A DNA stretch of 64,000 nucleotides, taken from positions 62,001 to 126,000 of the forward strand of contig JAPDRO010000024.1 of the NCBI GenBank assembly GCA_030247885.1, in the 5' to 3' direction. Source of the DNA: Taxawa tesnikishii (nom. ined.) (lineage: Eukaryota > Ascomycota > Dothideomycetes > Dothideales). Of the stretch, positions 20,702-32,710 are shown in pieces. The first letter of the stretch is position 1. Each line of letters starts with the position of its first letter. The notes under the pieces are model-generated. The model did not search any database. It had not been told where the DNA came from and saw nothing but the letters and a program-made list of their open reading frames with translations. Made by a program: the position numbers and the translations under genes.

Positions 20702-23356
20702 CTACTCCTCTTCACTGCTCTCGCTGTCATCATCGTCGCTGCTTTCCGCAGCTGCAGCAGGTGCAGCAGTAGCGGTGGCCTGGGCAGCGGCTGGGCCTCC
20801 TGACATCTGTGCGAGTTGCTCCCTGAGCGCCTTGATGCTTGCTTCCTGCTCGTGCTTCTTCATCGGCTTGTGCTTCTTGCGGACGTTGCCGGTGGCGCGG
20901 GCGTTGCGCTCGGGCTCATAGTCATCATCGACGTTCATCTCCTCCTCGTCAGGAGTCGCGCGCTCCTTTGGGAAGATCTTGCGAACGTATTGGAGCAGCT
21001 TGTGCTGGACGTCGTTGGGAAGTTCATCAATCTCGAGCTCCATGTCTTCGCCCATATCCTGCATCTGCGTTAGTTTGGCAACACAATGTCAACGGAAAGC
21101 AGTCGACTCACATTATACTTAGGCACGTTCTCAGCGATGATCTGAGTGAGCTTCTGAACTTGCGACTCGGACATTTTCTCCGTCGCGCTAGAGATTTCTT
21201 GCTTCTCCTCATAAGTGACCTGACGCTGCTTCTTTGCCTTTGGTTTAGGAGCGGCACGAGGTGCTGGAGTGGGCAATGTACTGGCCTTCTTGGTCTTTCC
21301 ATTGCCCTTGCTCTTCTTCTTACCACCAGCTTTGGGCGAAGAGCGCTTGGATTGACTCATGGTCTGGAGAGTGTTTTGTAGAGCCGAGATCTGTTGCTGT
21401 AGCATCTGGATCTGTGCGTCGTTTGCGTCGTGCTCCTCTTCATCTTCCTCTGCGTCAGATTCGTCGCTGGAGGCCTCTGATATTGGTCTTGAAACCGGGG
21501 GCCGCTCAAACTTCTTGACCCAGGCGTCCTTCTTCACCCAATCCTTATCGAACTCACTCTGCAGGTCCACAGCAAACGCATAAATAGGGTTTTGTGGCCC
21601 ATTGAACTTCTTGCAGTTCTCGATCATGAGGTCAAAATCCGCCTTAAACTCGCGATCACTGGCGTACTGGCCGCCCTTCAGCTTCTGGCCCATCGTTTGG
21701 AGATCCATGGGATGCTTTATTATGCTGAAGTAATGAGGGATCTGAAGCGCCACGGGATCGACAGGTACCAGGAAAGGTTCAGTGAGCTTTTTGTATTTCG
21801 GCTTCTTCTTGAGCTCCTCCATCATGTGCTCACAGAACTTCAGACCAGCGGCAGCGTCCTTTCTCTTTGGCTTTGCCGCAGCGTAAGGCAAATCGCGCGA
21901 GGCTGGTGGCACGACGGCACGCTTGGGCCGGTCAGCCGTAGAATCGCGCCTGATGAGGGGTGTGCCATTTGGCTGAAGTGCATAAGTGTCTCCCGTCGCG
22001 GCTGAGTGGGTGACACCTGCACCAGGCTTCGACTGCCTACGCGCGGCAGACTGCTTCGGAGCGGGTGGTGGTTGCTTCTTCGTGGCGACACCTTTTGGAG
22101 GATGTGCAGCGGCATTTCCCGTAGGAATGCTCTCCATTTGCTTCATGAAATAAGCTCTCATGCTCAGAGCAGAAGCGGTGACGTTGTGCGCCGGTCCATT
22201 GAACTTCTGGCAGTTCTCAACCATCAACTCGAAATCTGCAACCAGGTCATCCATGCATGTGTAATCGTCGTTCTTGAGCTTCTTCTCTATCGTACTGAGG
22301 TCCATTGGATGCTTGATTATATCCGGGTAATGAGGAATGTTGAGAGCAACGTAGTCAACAGGTCTCAGGAACCAGAACGCAGATTTCACCTTCTTGGTGT
22401 TTTTCAATTTTTCCATAAGAGCGTTCTTCTGTGTGGTGGTGATTGGGGACTTGCTGAAAGAACGCGACGGCCGATTGGCGGTACTATCGCCGTTCGTAGC
22501 CGGTGAGGCGACTGGTGCGGTGGTTGGCGCATCCGGCTGTTTGAACTCGAGCACCTGGTCGTTAGTCGCCTCTCCTGTCTTTGCGCGCTTCGCGGCTGGT
22601 TCCCCGTTGTTTCGTCGTCTTCTCGCTGCCGAACGGTGCCAGATGCGAGGGCGTCTTGCATCGTCTGATCTGCGTCCGGGACAGGCGCGGAGGCAGCCGT
22701 CGCCTCAGCATCTGGTGCAGAAGTTACAGAAGTAGGTTGTGCGGTCTGATCTGGCAAGTCCTTGACATCCTCACCAGGTGGCGGCGCAAGAGTGTCCGTT
22801 GCGGCAGCTTTATCTGATGCAGTCGCGTTTGCGACAGACACTGAGCTCGACGAGTCCGCCGGTACAGGGATATCATTCGGCGCCGAAGCGGGCGCATCTG
22901 TCATGGCGGCATCTGGGTTGATATCGGCAGCGTCAGTTGCCAGTGGCTGGGACGGTGGCGGCGTGGAGTGATTCAGCTTGGCGTCGGACGGTATGAATTG
23001 CGCGACTCCGTCGATGCCACTTGAAGTACCTGCGATAGGCTCTGTTGATGCAGGTTGTTGATCTAAAGGCTCATTCATGGTAGCGGGTGGAGTAGGTTCC
23101 TGCGTGTCCCGCTTGGCGGAGTCCGCCTGCGGCTGGTCCTCGCCAAAGAGTTCATCACTGTTTTCATTTGCTGTGGGAGGTACTGTCTGATCGGCGACAC
23201 TGTAAATTTATTCGATAAGTACATTTCATGGAGTGAATGAGCAGTGAGCGACAGAATGAGAAACAGGGAAGCAAAGGCAACAGAAGGGAACAAGGACCGG
23301 CGCACTCACCTGTTGATGCTTTCCATCTCAGGTGGTGGCGCTGCATCCAACGACAT
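20702..23356 (-). CDS. BDF1: Double-bromodomain BET family protein (Bdf1-like)
   Basis: Reads acetylated histone H4 and helps recruit TFIID in the nucleus. Exons 23356-23310, 23199-21112 and 21064-20702; introns 23200-23309 and 21065-21111. After a ~190-residue disordered Ala/Pro/Asp-rich N-terminus come bromodomain 1 (FLRPVDYVALNIPHYPDIIK, HPMDLSTIEKKL, ENCQKFNGP), bromodomain 2 (FLVPVDPVALQIPHYFSIIK, HPMDLQTMGQKL, ENCKKFNGP), an acidic Ser patch (SSDESDAEEDEEE), a Lys-rich stretch, and the NET domain split by the last intron (VTYEEKQEIS, LPNDVQHKLLQYVRKIFP). The two acetyl-lysine Asn residues are in the FNGP motifs. The tail ends in SSDDDDSESSEEE. One break at the CCCC run 22602-22605 (one more C restores ETTGEPAAKRAKTGE) gives 833 codons. 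Confidence 0.92.
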
Positions 23357-24431
23357 GATGGAGTGATGAAGAGGGACACGTGACCGTGATTGGTAGTGAA
23401 AGCGCGACGGGATTTTATGGAAACGCGAGGGCGTGACGCGCCGGGGGAGAAGGGTATTTATTGAAGGGCAGAGCGATTATTAGAGGTGTGAAGGCGCGCT
23501 TGTGAAAATTATGAACGGAAGTGACTAATGTTTCTGCCGATGGAATCGACTGGCAACAACGATGGACGAGAAAAGCGTGCGTACAGCCGGGGCGCAGTTT
23601 GACGTGTTGCGACGCGGACGAAGTACGGCTTAAATTTCGAAGGTCCGAGGGAGAGATGCAGAAGTTGTTTCGCGCGCCAGGAAGAAATATAGCCTGGCCG
23701 ATAGTGCCACTAAAAACGGATCACGTGAAGGTTTGCGAGTTGGTACGTGTCCCGAACTCCCGCCCAGCCGCAACTCTGCGAACGCTGTGCTCAAAGTGAT
23801 TGCAGTTTGCCCGCCGGAGCTCCGAGACGCGCGTTTGTCCTGCCTTCACTCGACTGCGTGAGAGTGATGCCTGCAGTTCCGCAGTTGGTGCAGAAGATGG
23901 CTGTGGTTGTGGGATACTTTGTAGTGATGACCTGATCAAGCTAGCCACCGCCGCAAGCCCCGAAAACAAAACTTGACATATGACCGGCGTGCCGTATGTC
24001 TTGACCAGAAAAGTTTTCTGGGGACCGGATCACCCACAAAGCCGGCGAGTTGATGTGTCTGTTGAAGGCAAGAATGATTTGGACTCGAGCACACAACTCG
24101 TTCTGGTCTTGAAAGTGTTGAGTGAGTGAGTGCTGTTTATGGGTGTGATGATTACCTGCCGGGAGCAGCGAAACTTGCCGGCTGCCAGTCGTTCGTGACG
24201 GGAGGCGCAGGGGTTGGCCGTTGACCGAATATTGATCGCATTTCTTGGCAAGGAAAAAGCTCGGACGTCCCGCTAGTCTCACTTCGCTCTCTGAAAGTTT
24301 TCCGCGCGCCCTGTGAGCGCAAGAGAGAGCTTTCTGTGCAGGAGACCGCGAACACACCACACCGTCGCGGGCAGAACACCCACGCTATATTACCCTACCA
24401 CTGTACACCTTAGGACGTTCATGCTGTCGCG
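23357..24431. other. Divergent intergenic region, BDF1 (-) / Utp12-domain gene (+)
   Basis: 1.07 kb between two divergent genes of chromatin and ribosome biogenesis. No gene recognised; minus-strand frames at 23941-24360 look non-coding. No obvious tandem repeats. Confidence 0.5.
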
Positions 24432-25899
24432 ATGAGTGCCGCAAAGCGGTCACGTCAGCGGCTCTCCGAGGCCAACGCTGCGCCTTCGCTCCCCCATCTA
24501 AGAAACCCAGGACCGCCAAAGATTCTCACGTGCCTACATCGGGACTCAGCTTCTTGACCGACGAAAACAGAAGAGCAGGAAGGAAGTTGCAAGCTAATGC
24601 TACAAATGGAGTAAGGGGTTCGAGGGCAAACCGTGTGGATGAGTCCCAAACCGTCGTTGCCGGCCATGACGTCGACATGAACGACCATAAACCCGAGGCC
24701 AAGCCCATCGAGATATCAAGCGACGAATCGAGCGAGTACGAGGAATCGGATGATGAGGATGCACCCAACGGTGAGAACTCTGCGCTGGCGAACGGCACCG
24801 ACCACGATGAAGCATCGGACGAGAACGAGATGGACGCTGAGGCGGGTGCAGAGGATGTTGCTATGGTGGACGGTGACGAGCAAGCCCTTGTAAAAAGGAC
24901 CTCGAGGAGGAAGGCGACGGAACTGGACCATCTTTTGGTGATTTGCTGCAGGCATCGCATCCGGACGCCATTGACGTTCAAGCCGCCTTTACTGATCGCT
25001 CGGCCGACGCACAAGCTCTCGTACCAATTTCTGGTGACAAGGTTCTTGCTGCGCCTTCCGCAACTTCATTGGGTACTGTCCTGACACAGGCATTGCGCAC
25101 CAACGACAAGGAACTACTCGAGTCTTGCTTCCAGATGACGGATGTCGCCAGCATACGGTCTACTATCCAGCGGTTGCAGTCACCCCTTGTGGAAGCCCTC
25201 CTGAAAAGATTGACAGAACGCCTGCACAAGCGACCTGGACGTGCCGGCAATCTGATGGTATGGGTACAGTGGTCGCTTGTTGCTCACGGTGGCTACCTCG
25301 CGACCCGGCCGGACGTTATGAAGAAGCTCAAGTCGTTATCTCAAGTCATCAGAGAACGCGCCAACGGTCTGCAGCCCCTCATGGCGCTCAAAGGCAAGCT
25401 GGACATGCTCAGCGCACAGATTGAGCTTCGCAAGAGCATACAAGAGTCTCGCGCAGGACCGTATGATACAGATGAAGACGAACCTGGAGTTATCTACGTT
25501 GAAGGACAAAATTACGAATCTACCGATGAAGAAGCCGATGAGGACATTGTTGCAGCGCCTTCCAAGCACAAGTCGGGGAAGCGCGGCACAAAGGATCTTG
25601 TTCCGGAGGTTGAGGAAAGCAGCGACGATGAAGATGACGACATTCCCATGGCGAATGGTGTCTCGGCACATACGAATGACGACACGTCTGAAGGCGAGGA
25701 AGAGGAAGCAGAAGAGGGCATGTTTGACGATGAGGCAGAGGAGACATCAGATGATGAGGGAGAGGATACATCGGAAGCAGATGATACTGACGAGGATGAG
25801 GAGGCAGAAGAAGAGACGTCTGCTAGCGAGGACGACGAGGGGCCTTGTGCGAAGCAAAGCAAACCGGTCTCACGGTCTTCCCTCGGTCGGCGGCGCTAG
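24432..25899 (+). CDS. Small-subunit processome protein with Utp12 domain (Utp5/WDR43-like)
   Basis: Nucleolar protein of pre-18S rRNA processing (t-UTP/U3 snoRNP group). ATG 24432, no intron. After a basic and then acidic N-terminus (ISSDESSEYEESDDEDAP), the Utp12 domain runs ~170-320: LGTVLTQALRTNDKELLESC, LVEALLKRLTERLHKRPGRA, LMVWVQWSLVAHGGYL, LKGKLDMLSAQIELRKS. The C-terminal ~150 residues are Asp/Glu/Ser-rich. Two one-base breaks: C5 at 24491-24495 (restored: LPPSKKPRTAKDS) and A5 at 24892-24896 (restored: VKKDLEEEGDGTG), giving 490 codons. Yeast Utp5 has a WD40 propeller before this domain; none is encoded here or upstream, so this is a short, propeller-less form, which I believe is common in Pezizomycotina. 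Confidence 0.82.
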
Positions 25900-26609
25900 G
25901 AGCACAGTCAACTGCATTCGAAAACACCTTTCTTTGTTCAACTGTACAACTTACGGCCACTGTCCATCTGTTCGCTCCGGAAAAACCTGCGAAATCTTGC
26001 ACGGGCAAAGCACCTCTTTCTATCATGGCGGTAAATAGCACGTACACGATGATATGAGTGTACTTGTGATCCCCTGGAGTTTGAAGTGAGTGGTGTTCTC
26101 TGTGTACTAAACTTGAGGATCATGCATAGCGTTGGTTTAGACAGCGGCGTCAATGAACACGGCTTTCACACAGACCTAACAAACACCGTACGAAGGCCTC
26201 AGCTTGTACGATCCTTGATCTTCCAGCCTGCCAGCTAAGCCGGTTACTGCCTGCTTATTCGTCGGTCCTACACTGTAAGATTGTCGACGTTTAGTCAACA
26301 TTGTCATTGCATGTTTGCCATTTTCTACTGTCGGCTTTGTCTGCCTTCTCGTCTCTCACGTCTCCTACAATTGTGCACGGCTTTTATGAACAACGGCATA
26401 CAACTTCTTTGCAACAGAACACAATGGCATGGTGTTACGCTGTTCGCTTTGTCCTTTGCATGCATGTGCTCCGGAAAGTTTCTCGTTCTCTTGCAAGTTG
26501 TTCGCTTACTCTTTTCCCTTCTTTGCGATCCACTCACCCCTTCCAAAACAGCTTGGCTATGGTCTATTTAGTGGGAACCTCGAGCAACACATCCCAACCC
26601 CACGTTAAC
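25900..26609. other. Intergenic, 5' flank of the following gene
   Basis: About 0.7 kb with a pyrimidine-rich stretch from ~26270 to 26560 that fits a promoter or 5' leader of the gene starting at 26610. No other gene supported. Confidence 0.4.
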
Positions 26610-28312
26610 ATGAGCGAAGACGACTTCTTAGACAGAAGTTCCATGTTAGCTTGGGATGACCGGAGAACGTTGCTGCGCGGCCAGTCAAATGCTGCTACGG
26701 ACAGTCTCTGGGATGATTTTGGTGGGGTCATGCGCGAGCGTGAGAAGGTGCCGGGCTGGCTTCAGCAGTATGAGCTCATTGTCCCATCCGTTGACGTCTC
26801 TGAGCAAGCCGGTACCGTGTCGGTTCCGGCGGTTGACAGCAATGAGTCTCCTTTTGCCGAAGCCGGTGCTCCGGAGGCTGGAATCGCAGATGAGCAAGCC
26901 GAAGCCTGGCTTGAACACGTGAAGGCTGCTGATGAGGCGGCTGAACTTGAGCTGAAGAGGCCCACCTTCTACGAGGCTTTTGGCTCTCCTCCAAGGCCAA
27001 CTTCCGTTGCAGAGCATGTCGCAGACAGAAAGTTGACTTCAGGGCCGTCCCGCAGACCACTTCCTACACCCGCTGCGTCCTATCGATCACAACGCAGCCG
27101 CAGTCCCATTCGGAGCGCGGTCACTGTTGCCAAGCGTCCGCTCAGGCCAGCACCTGTTGTGAGCAGCGCGAGGCAGCACGTCCGCAGTGCTCTTTTTCGC
27201 ATCGACGTGCGTGAACAGACCGCGAAGCTCGTACGGGGTATAGGCGAGCATGTCAAGCAGTTGAGGAAGCCCAAGAAGCCCGAGCGCAGGGTTAACCGGA
27301 TCAGGCACGATGCTTACAACAGATACTCTTCTTCACAGCCGCCCAGGAAGAGGGATTCAATTCTCTTCGCTCAGCAATTGAGACCTCCTGTCAAGATGTC
27401 TCAAGACCTGAGGTCCTTCTACAGAAAGAACGGTGTTTGGGTACAGGATCCACCCCTATCCTACCAACCCCTCGCATCGCAAGCAATCATAAGTACGCCA
27501 AATGGGATGATCCTTGGATCAAGCAGTCCCAGAAAGCCAGGCTTGGCGAGGTAAAGGAGCAAGCGCAGCCGAAGGGCAAAGAGGAGGCAGAACAGGCTTT
27601 CTATCTTAACCCTATCCCGAGCACGTCTTCATTCCACAGCCTCTCACCTTTAGAAGGCAAGTCAGGAGTTTCACTTCCATTGGGTCTTGGGGGACCGCTT
27701 CTGGCAGAGCGTCGAAAGCAGTACGGACCACCGCGCTTGTCCAGAGTACCTTCTTTCAACTATTCTTTCGCGAACTCGTCTGCAAATTCCCTTGAGACAA
27801 CGGATAGCGCGGCGGACATGAGAGGTCCATCGGTGGTGCTGAGTCGGGTCCCTGGTGCAGAACATCTCGACGAGGTCCTCGGCTTCTCTGAGATGAAATC
27901 GCGGAAACCGGTCGAAAAGAGGATTGTTCCAGAGAAGGCCGATATCTACGATGCAAGACTTGACAGGCTCGATCCGCTGCCGAACAGCGACACGCAAGCC
28001 CTGATTGGAGCGTCAATCTCAACCCCTCAACCTCCCGCGATTGTTCGACAAAACCCTTCGACGGTCAAGCTGGAGATAGGCAGGCCTATCGAGCCTGCTT
28101 CAGTCACGGCCAACCCAATGAAGCGCGAGCCTGTCCCCTCCCCAGTGGTTCACATGGATGCCGAAGCCCGACCTCATCTTCGTCGCTACAAAACGGATAG
28201 CAAGTTCGTCAAGCCGCCCCGTCCTGGTATGGTGAGAGGAAAGACAGACGTTATGACCTCCACCGCCGCAAGAGCATCAGGGGTGAAGATGTCCATCGTG
28301 TATCCACTTTAA
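26610..28312 (+). CDS. Unrecognised, largely disordered fungal protein
   Basis: Begins MSEDDFLDRSSML at ATG 26610 and ends KMSIVYPL at TAA 28310-28312; no intron. I do not recognise the family. Visible features: acidic N-terminal ~130 residues; a basic middle part (PKKPERRVNRIRHDAYNRY, ~235-260; also RSPIRSAVTVAKRPLR); a short motif WDDPWIKQSQKARLGEVKEQ (~295-315); and a Pro/Ser-rich C-terminal half with many Arg. One base is missing at the CCCC run 27453-27456 (restored reading PPPPILPTPRIASNHKYAKW), giving 568 codons. Another possible ATG lies in the same frame at 26560. The basic blocks would suit a nuclear or nucleic-acid-associated protein, but that is inference. Confidence 0.65.
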
Positions 28313-29271
28313 GTGGTCTGCAGCGGAGAGATATGAGAAACGCTAGAACCAAGGAGCAGCACGGGGATGCGAAGCTGCTCACTGACCGCACAGACTTGAG
28401 GCCGAGGCCAAGCCGAAGGGAAAGAGACAAATCCCCCTAGAGGACCTGTGCACAAATATTCGGCTGCGGAGCAGGAGATCTGGCGTAGCAAGGGCTGGTT
28501 GTAGGTAGGTCGACTAACACACGGCGAAGACGGCGGTACCGTTTATCGGCAGAGGCTGGTTTCCTTTTGCCATATGGGGTTCGGAGTTCGGGTGTCGCAT
28601 TTCCAATAGGTGAAAGACTTGAGGTAGGGCAATTGATCAAGTGAGTAACAACATTCTTGTACGACTAGCACGATAACCGAGCAAAGTCTACGAAGCGCAG
28701 CTGGCAGTCTCTTGATCGCTTGTTGTAATTTCGATTACGGGAACGGCGACTACATTCTCCAAATACAACCAGATAGATTGTATCTTCCCATCTTCCGTCT
28801 TTGATCCACAACGCCTACTGGCTAACAAGTGACCAAGGCACTGTCGCACCGGCGAAGCGAAACATACAATACCTTTGTCAAATCTCTCTTGGACATTCTT
28901 TGTTGACAAACCCCAAAACATTGTACTGACAGAAAATCGCGCGACGGCATCATGGCTTTGTCAACTGGTCTTTCAGGATCTGAGACATTGTCGGCCGTCC
29001 TCTTCAGCTTTGACAGAAGTAAGAATACAATTTAGCTTTCGTCTTTGTCTACTGCATTGACAACGACAATGCAGCCTTTGCCTCCCGTACTGCATCCAAC
29101 GAGAATAAATGCCCTGCAACACATGCAGACGTATTCGTTTTCTCTCCAGATACCCTCTGAGTCAGCAGGCTGAGCGCATCAAACATTCATCTCCTTCTAC
29201 TTTCGTTTGAATCTCCTGTGTTCGGTCTGCTTATTCAACCTTCCATATCTCTCCCCTCAACAACACCAAAG
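28313..29271. other. Intergenic, tandem + strand genes
   Basis: 0.96 kb between two unrecognised plus-strand genes. Pyrimidine-rich CT tracts from ~29180 to 29260 look like the leader of the next gene. No RNA gene, repeat or further coding region supported. Confidence 0.45.
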
Positions 29272-31335
29272 ATGTCCAATTACGCGTCTTCAGACAATTC
29301 CCAGCACTCTCTGGAGAGCAGGCCCAAGAGAGCCGGCCTGGGCAAGAAACTCAAGCTGCAATCTCTTGGTCGAAAGATTAAGATGTTCAAGCGGACCAAC
29401 CACCCGTACCGCTACTCGCAACACCTGTCTGTCCTAGAAGCAGAGCCTGGCGCTTCGGACCGGCACAGCGCGACGAGTATCGAGAGCTTCATCGCTGGCG
29501 GGAAGTTCTACCGTGCGCCATCGCGCAACAGCGGTCCGTCTGTCCAGTCATCTTGGAATCTCCAGGCCTGGCAGCGGAGGTCGACTTTTGACGACAACGA
29601 TACTGAGCTTGCTCCACCGCCAAAGATCAGATACTCTGTGCATCAGTGTGTTCCGTCCAATGCCTCCAGTACCAATTTGAATTCGTCAATCCAGCAAACC
29701 CCGACATCGTACTACGGCTCGAATTACAACAAAACCGATGCAGCTGTAGCGGGTGCTGCTGAAGAAGGTACATCTTGGCTGGCTACGCCTACAACCACGA
29801 AGTCACCAGAGTCGATGTCACCAAAGCCTCTGGAGACTCTGATCGCCAAGACCTATATACCGCCGACGAAGGAGTCTGCCAAACCGGTGTCTCCAGACTC
29901 CTCCGAGATCCTACTCCCCAAGATCTACGTGCCGCCTACGAAGAAGAGCTCCTTCGAGTCACTCCTCAACAAGACTTTTGAACCCATCGCCGAAGAGTGT
30001 CTCCTTGAGAAGGTCATCGGCCCGTTCGAAAGGCCAGCAGCATATGCCAGCCTGGGCGCTTCGGACTCTGCTCGGAACTCCGTCGAATCATTTGCGAGTT
30101 TCGAGTCTTTCGGTTCTGCTGAAACCATCAACGTGCAGTACGCCCGGTCGTACAACGGCGGCGTCAGAGAGGTTACCATCGGTGCTTCCAAGAGCAATGG
30201 GTCACACGAGTTGCCTTATCTCGCAGTTCAAGCACCGTTGATCTCTTCTCCGTCTCCAGCGATGGAGGGCGCCACGAGCAACGTGTCTTTCCCCAAGCCG
30301 GTAAGTGTACCCACTCAAAGACAGACTGCTAACTTTCTCGTGCCTTCACAGCTACGAGCTGGACCGTATGTCGAGCCGGCAAGGCAAAAGCTGACCCACA
30401 ACACTCTGCCTTACCAGCCCTACAGCCCACCTTTCGACCCTTACCGTCAGCAGTTAGCCAGTGTCCGGCCTGAGTTGACTCGTCCATTCACATGGACTGG
30501 CGCGTTTAAGCCACTCAGCGAGCAGGAATTGCATGCGAGCGGCCTCGAATCTCAGATCGGTGACTGGGACCGTTACGGTGACATCCCAATCATGCTGGAC
30601 CTGGAGCCGCAGTACGGTGACATCCCGATCGCTCTGGATCCTCGTTCACCCACTGTACCACCACGGGTTCCTTCGCCGGTTCCCACGCTGCTGCAAGCCG
30701 GTCGCCGCAAAGGCAAGCGTGCGCAAACATCCCGCTGCGCGAAGCATCCGTACTAACCATCCGTAAGGCCCCTTCACCCATATCCTACGACGTCAGCACC
30801 CTCGAGGCTCTAGAAGGGAGACCAGAAGTCATCCCAACAGGGCGCATCGCACGCAAGCCCGTGCATGGAGCCCGTCTTCACTCCGCGCTCAGGTCCGCTC
30901 TGAAGCGCAAGGCCGCTGCCGCCAGAGCTGCCGAAGCCGCAGCTGAGGTGAGTAATCTTCCCCAAATTCCAGGACCCCGTCCCATCGGTCCTCTTCCCCT
31001 CCCCCATCCCGTCCGACCCGCCCGCGCTCGCGCTCCACCGGCCTCTCCACCCGTCCGTTCGAGGGACGCAACGTTCCCGAGCAGGTCATCATGGTGGACG
31101 CTTACCCTGCTTTCCTCCCGAGAACGCCTTCGGGCGTGCATCTGGTGAACGAGAAGAGGCCGCGCCGGGAGCGGCTGAGCGGCGTCATGTCTGATCTCTT
31201 CATCGATACGGAGCGCCTGCCGGGCGAGCGGGAGAGGTCGCGAGGCGGGTATCAGCGGAGAGGAAGGAAAAGGCTAGGAGGAGGGCAACTTCTGTCACAG
31301 AGGCTGTTAAGGAGTTCTTTGTACCGCCGGTTTGA
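29272..31335 (+). CDS. Unrecognised disordered fungal protein with repeated 'PPTK' motif
   Basis: ATG 29272; one intron 30301-30351 (51 nt, GTAAGT, GCTAAC branch, CACAG) that is in frame and stop-free, so a read-through model would also look open. The N-terminal ~45 residues are basic (RAGLGKKLKLQSLGRKIKMF). Residues ~175-245 hold three related units: PKPLETLIAKTYIPPTKES, SSEILLPKIYVPPTKKS, and FESLLNKTFEPIAEE. Residues ~440-460 repeat YGDIPIMLDLEPQYGDIPIALD. Frame breaks, each one missing base: AAA run 30725-30727, one unresolved between ~30950 and 31035, and GGG at 31230-31232; with them the end reads AVKEFFVPPV at TGA 31333-31335 and the total is 672 codons. No known domain; function unknown. 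Confidence 0.6.
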
Positions 31336-31981
31336 AGGTAAGGCGAACAAAGCATTAAAACGGGTGACTGTTTCAGTGTCTCTCAGGATCGTAGAGACAA
31401 CGTTGGTGTTTAGTAGATCGTTGGAATGTATTTTCTTTCGTGGAAGGTGTTGATGGCTTGTGTCGGTCTTGAGAGTTCACAAAATCGAAGCCTCGCAGGT
31501 AATCGTCCGGTCAGTTGTCTACATCAAATTGTGCAGTTTCTCTCGGTGTAGTGAGTATCTTGCTTGTGGACTTGTTTGATACGACCCTGCCTCTATGTCC
31601 CCGTTCTACCCCGGTAATCGGCTACGACTCTATCAGCTTTCGCCACCCACACTGGAGGTAGAACTTCAGCGAAGCAGCTCCGTCCTTCGTCTGCGATTCT
31701 GAGCAACTCGAGCCGCATTGGCATCATGTGCCCTCCAAGTTTCACTGCCGCCATCCTGTCCCCGTACTCCTTGTCGTTTACTGGATGGGGGATGCCTCTA
31801 TTCGTCGATACAAGGAAGGGCTCGTTGTCATCAACATCCTTACTGGAGCGGCCGGAAGTGAAATCAGCAAGGAGGACACTCGTATAATTTTGGCACGTTA
31901 ACCGGCTTCTTCTGCACTCGGTCCATTCGAGGAGGGCTCGATGATGTTTTCCTTCAGCTGACAGTCCTTGTTTTGACTTAA
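31336..31981 (-). other. Uncertain region with a ~120-codon minus-strand open frame
   Basis: On the minus strand a stop-free frame of about 120 codons ends at TAG 31593-31595 and contains KEYGDRMAAVKLGGHMMPM and RIADEGRSCFAEVLPPVW. It has no good start and no recognised family. It lies just downstream of the SMP-30-like pseudogene and does not resemble the missing C-terminal part of that family. It may be chance or a remnant. Confidence 0.3.
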
Positions 31982-32405
31982 CTCACCCGCCTGTCATCGC
32001 GTCAAACTCAGTCATTCCTGTCTTCCATACCATAAAAGAACCGGGCATGACATCCATCTTAATCATGGAGAAATCACCAGTAATGACGACGAACAATGAG
32101 GTGTCCCCGTCACTGACCTCCGTAACACCGATCACGCCATTGATGCCCTCGAATTGGCGAAGAATTGCCAATCAAGTGTTTTTGTTAGGATCGGCCTGGT
32201 AGATGCACTGACGATCGGGGGCGGTAGCGAGAATCCGACCGTAGGAGCGAACAGCAAGGTTCCCGACTCAGGTGAGATTCGAGACTCGCCAAACGACGGA
32301 GATGTTGGAATTGGCTGACTAAGAGGTGAGGGACGGGGTGGAAATGGCGATGCCGTAGAGAAGGACATGGAGGATGGGTAGGATGGGAATCTTGAAGGCA
32401 GGCAT
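31982..32405 (-). pseudogene. SMP-30/gluconolactonase-like gene remnant with a signal peptide
   Basis: From ATG 32405 one frame reads a hydrophobic signal-peptide-like start (MPAFKIPILPILHVLLYGIA), then VGNLAVRSYGRILAT, ADPNKNT, LRQFEGINGVIGVTEV, LFVVITGDFS and PGSFMVWKTGM, ending near a GTGAGT donor at ~31986. This is the N-terminal ~40% of the secreted fungal SMP-30/gluconolactonase-like beta-propeller family (compare WxENLAVRxxG and VTGIxEVxxDxF). Three in-frame stops interrupt it: TAG after PSLTS (expected Gln or similar), TGA after SNLT (family Trp), and TGA after PNKNT. The frame itself is kept throughout, so the damage is by substitution and not by indels. The C-terminal propeller blades are not found. 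A dead or dying gene. Confidence 0.65.
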
Positions 32406-32710
32406 GTTAGGGACGAATAGCACGGCTGCTTGGAAACCGTAGGCTGTTTCTAACGAGTGGGTGTTGCTTGAGGGGCTCGAGTTGTGTGTGTGTGACAAGC
32501 GAGTGTGATAGTGGGGAAAGACGCGGTCGAGAAGGTCGATAGGAAAAGGATTGGTCAGAGCGCTGCATTGCCTCGACAAGGGGGTTTCAATTGGACAAAC
32601 GGGTGGCTTGCAACATGCGAGAGGGAGATGAATTGACATACGGACCAACGCTGAGTTCACTCTGTGTTTGTTGACAGACTTCACTGAGGTGTCCGTACGC
32701 AGCGTGCTGA
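32406..32710. other. Short intergenic region
   Basis: 305 bp between the SMP-30-like remnant start and the NRK stop, all on the minus strand. It carries a short GTGTGTGTG run at 32485-32493. No gene. Confidence 0.45.
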
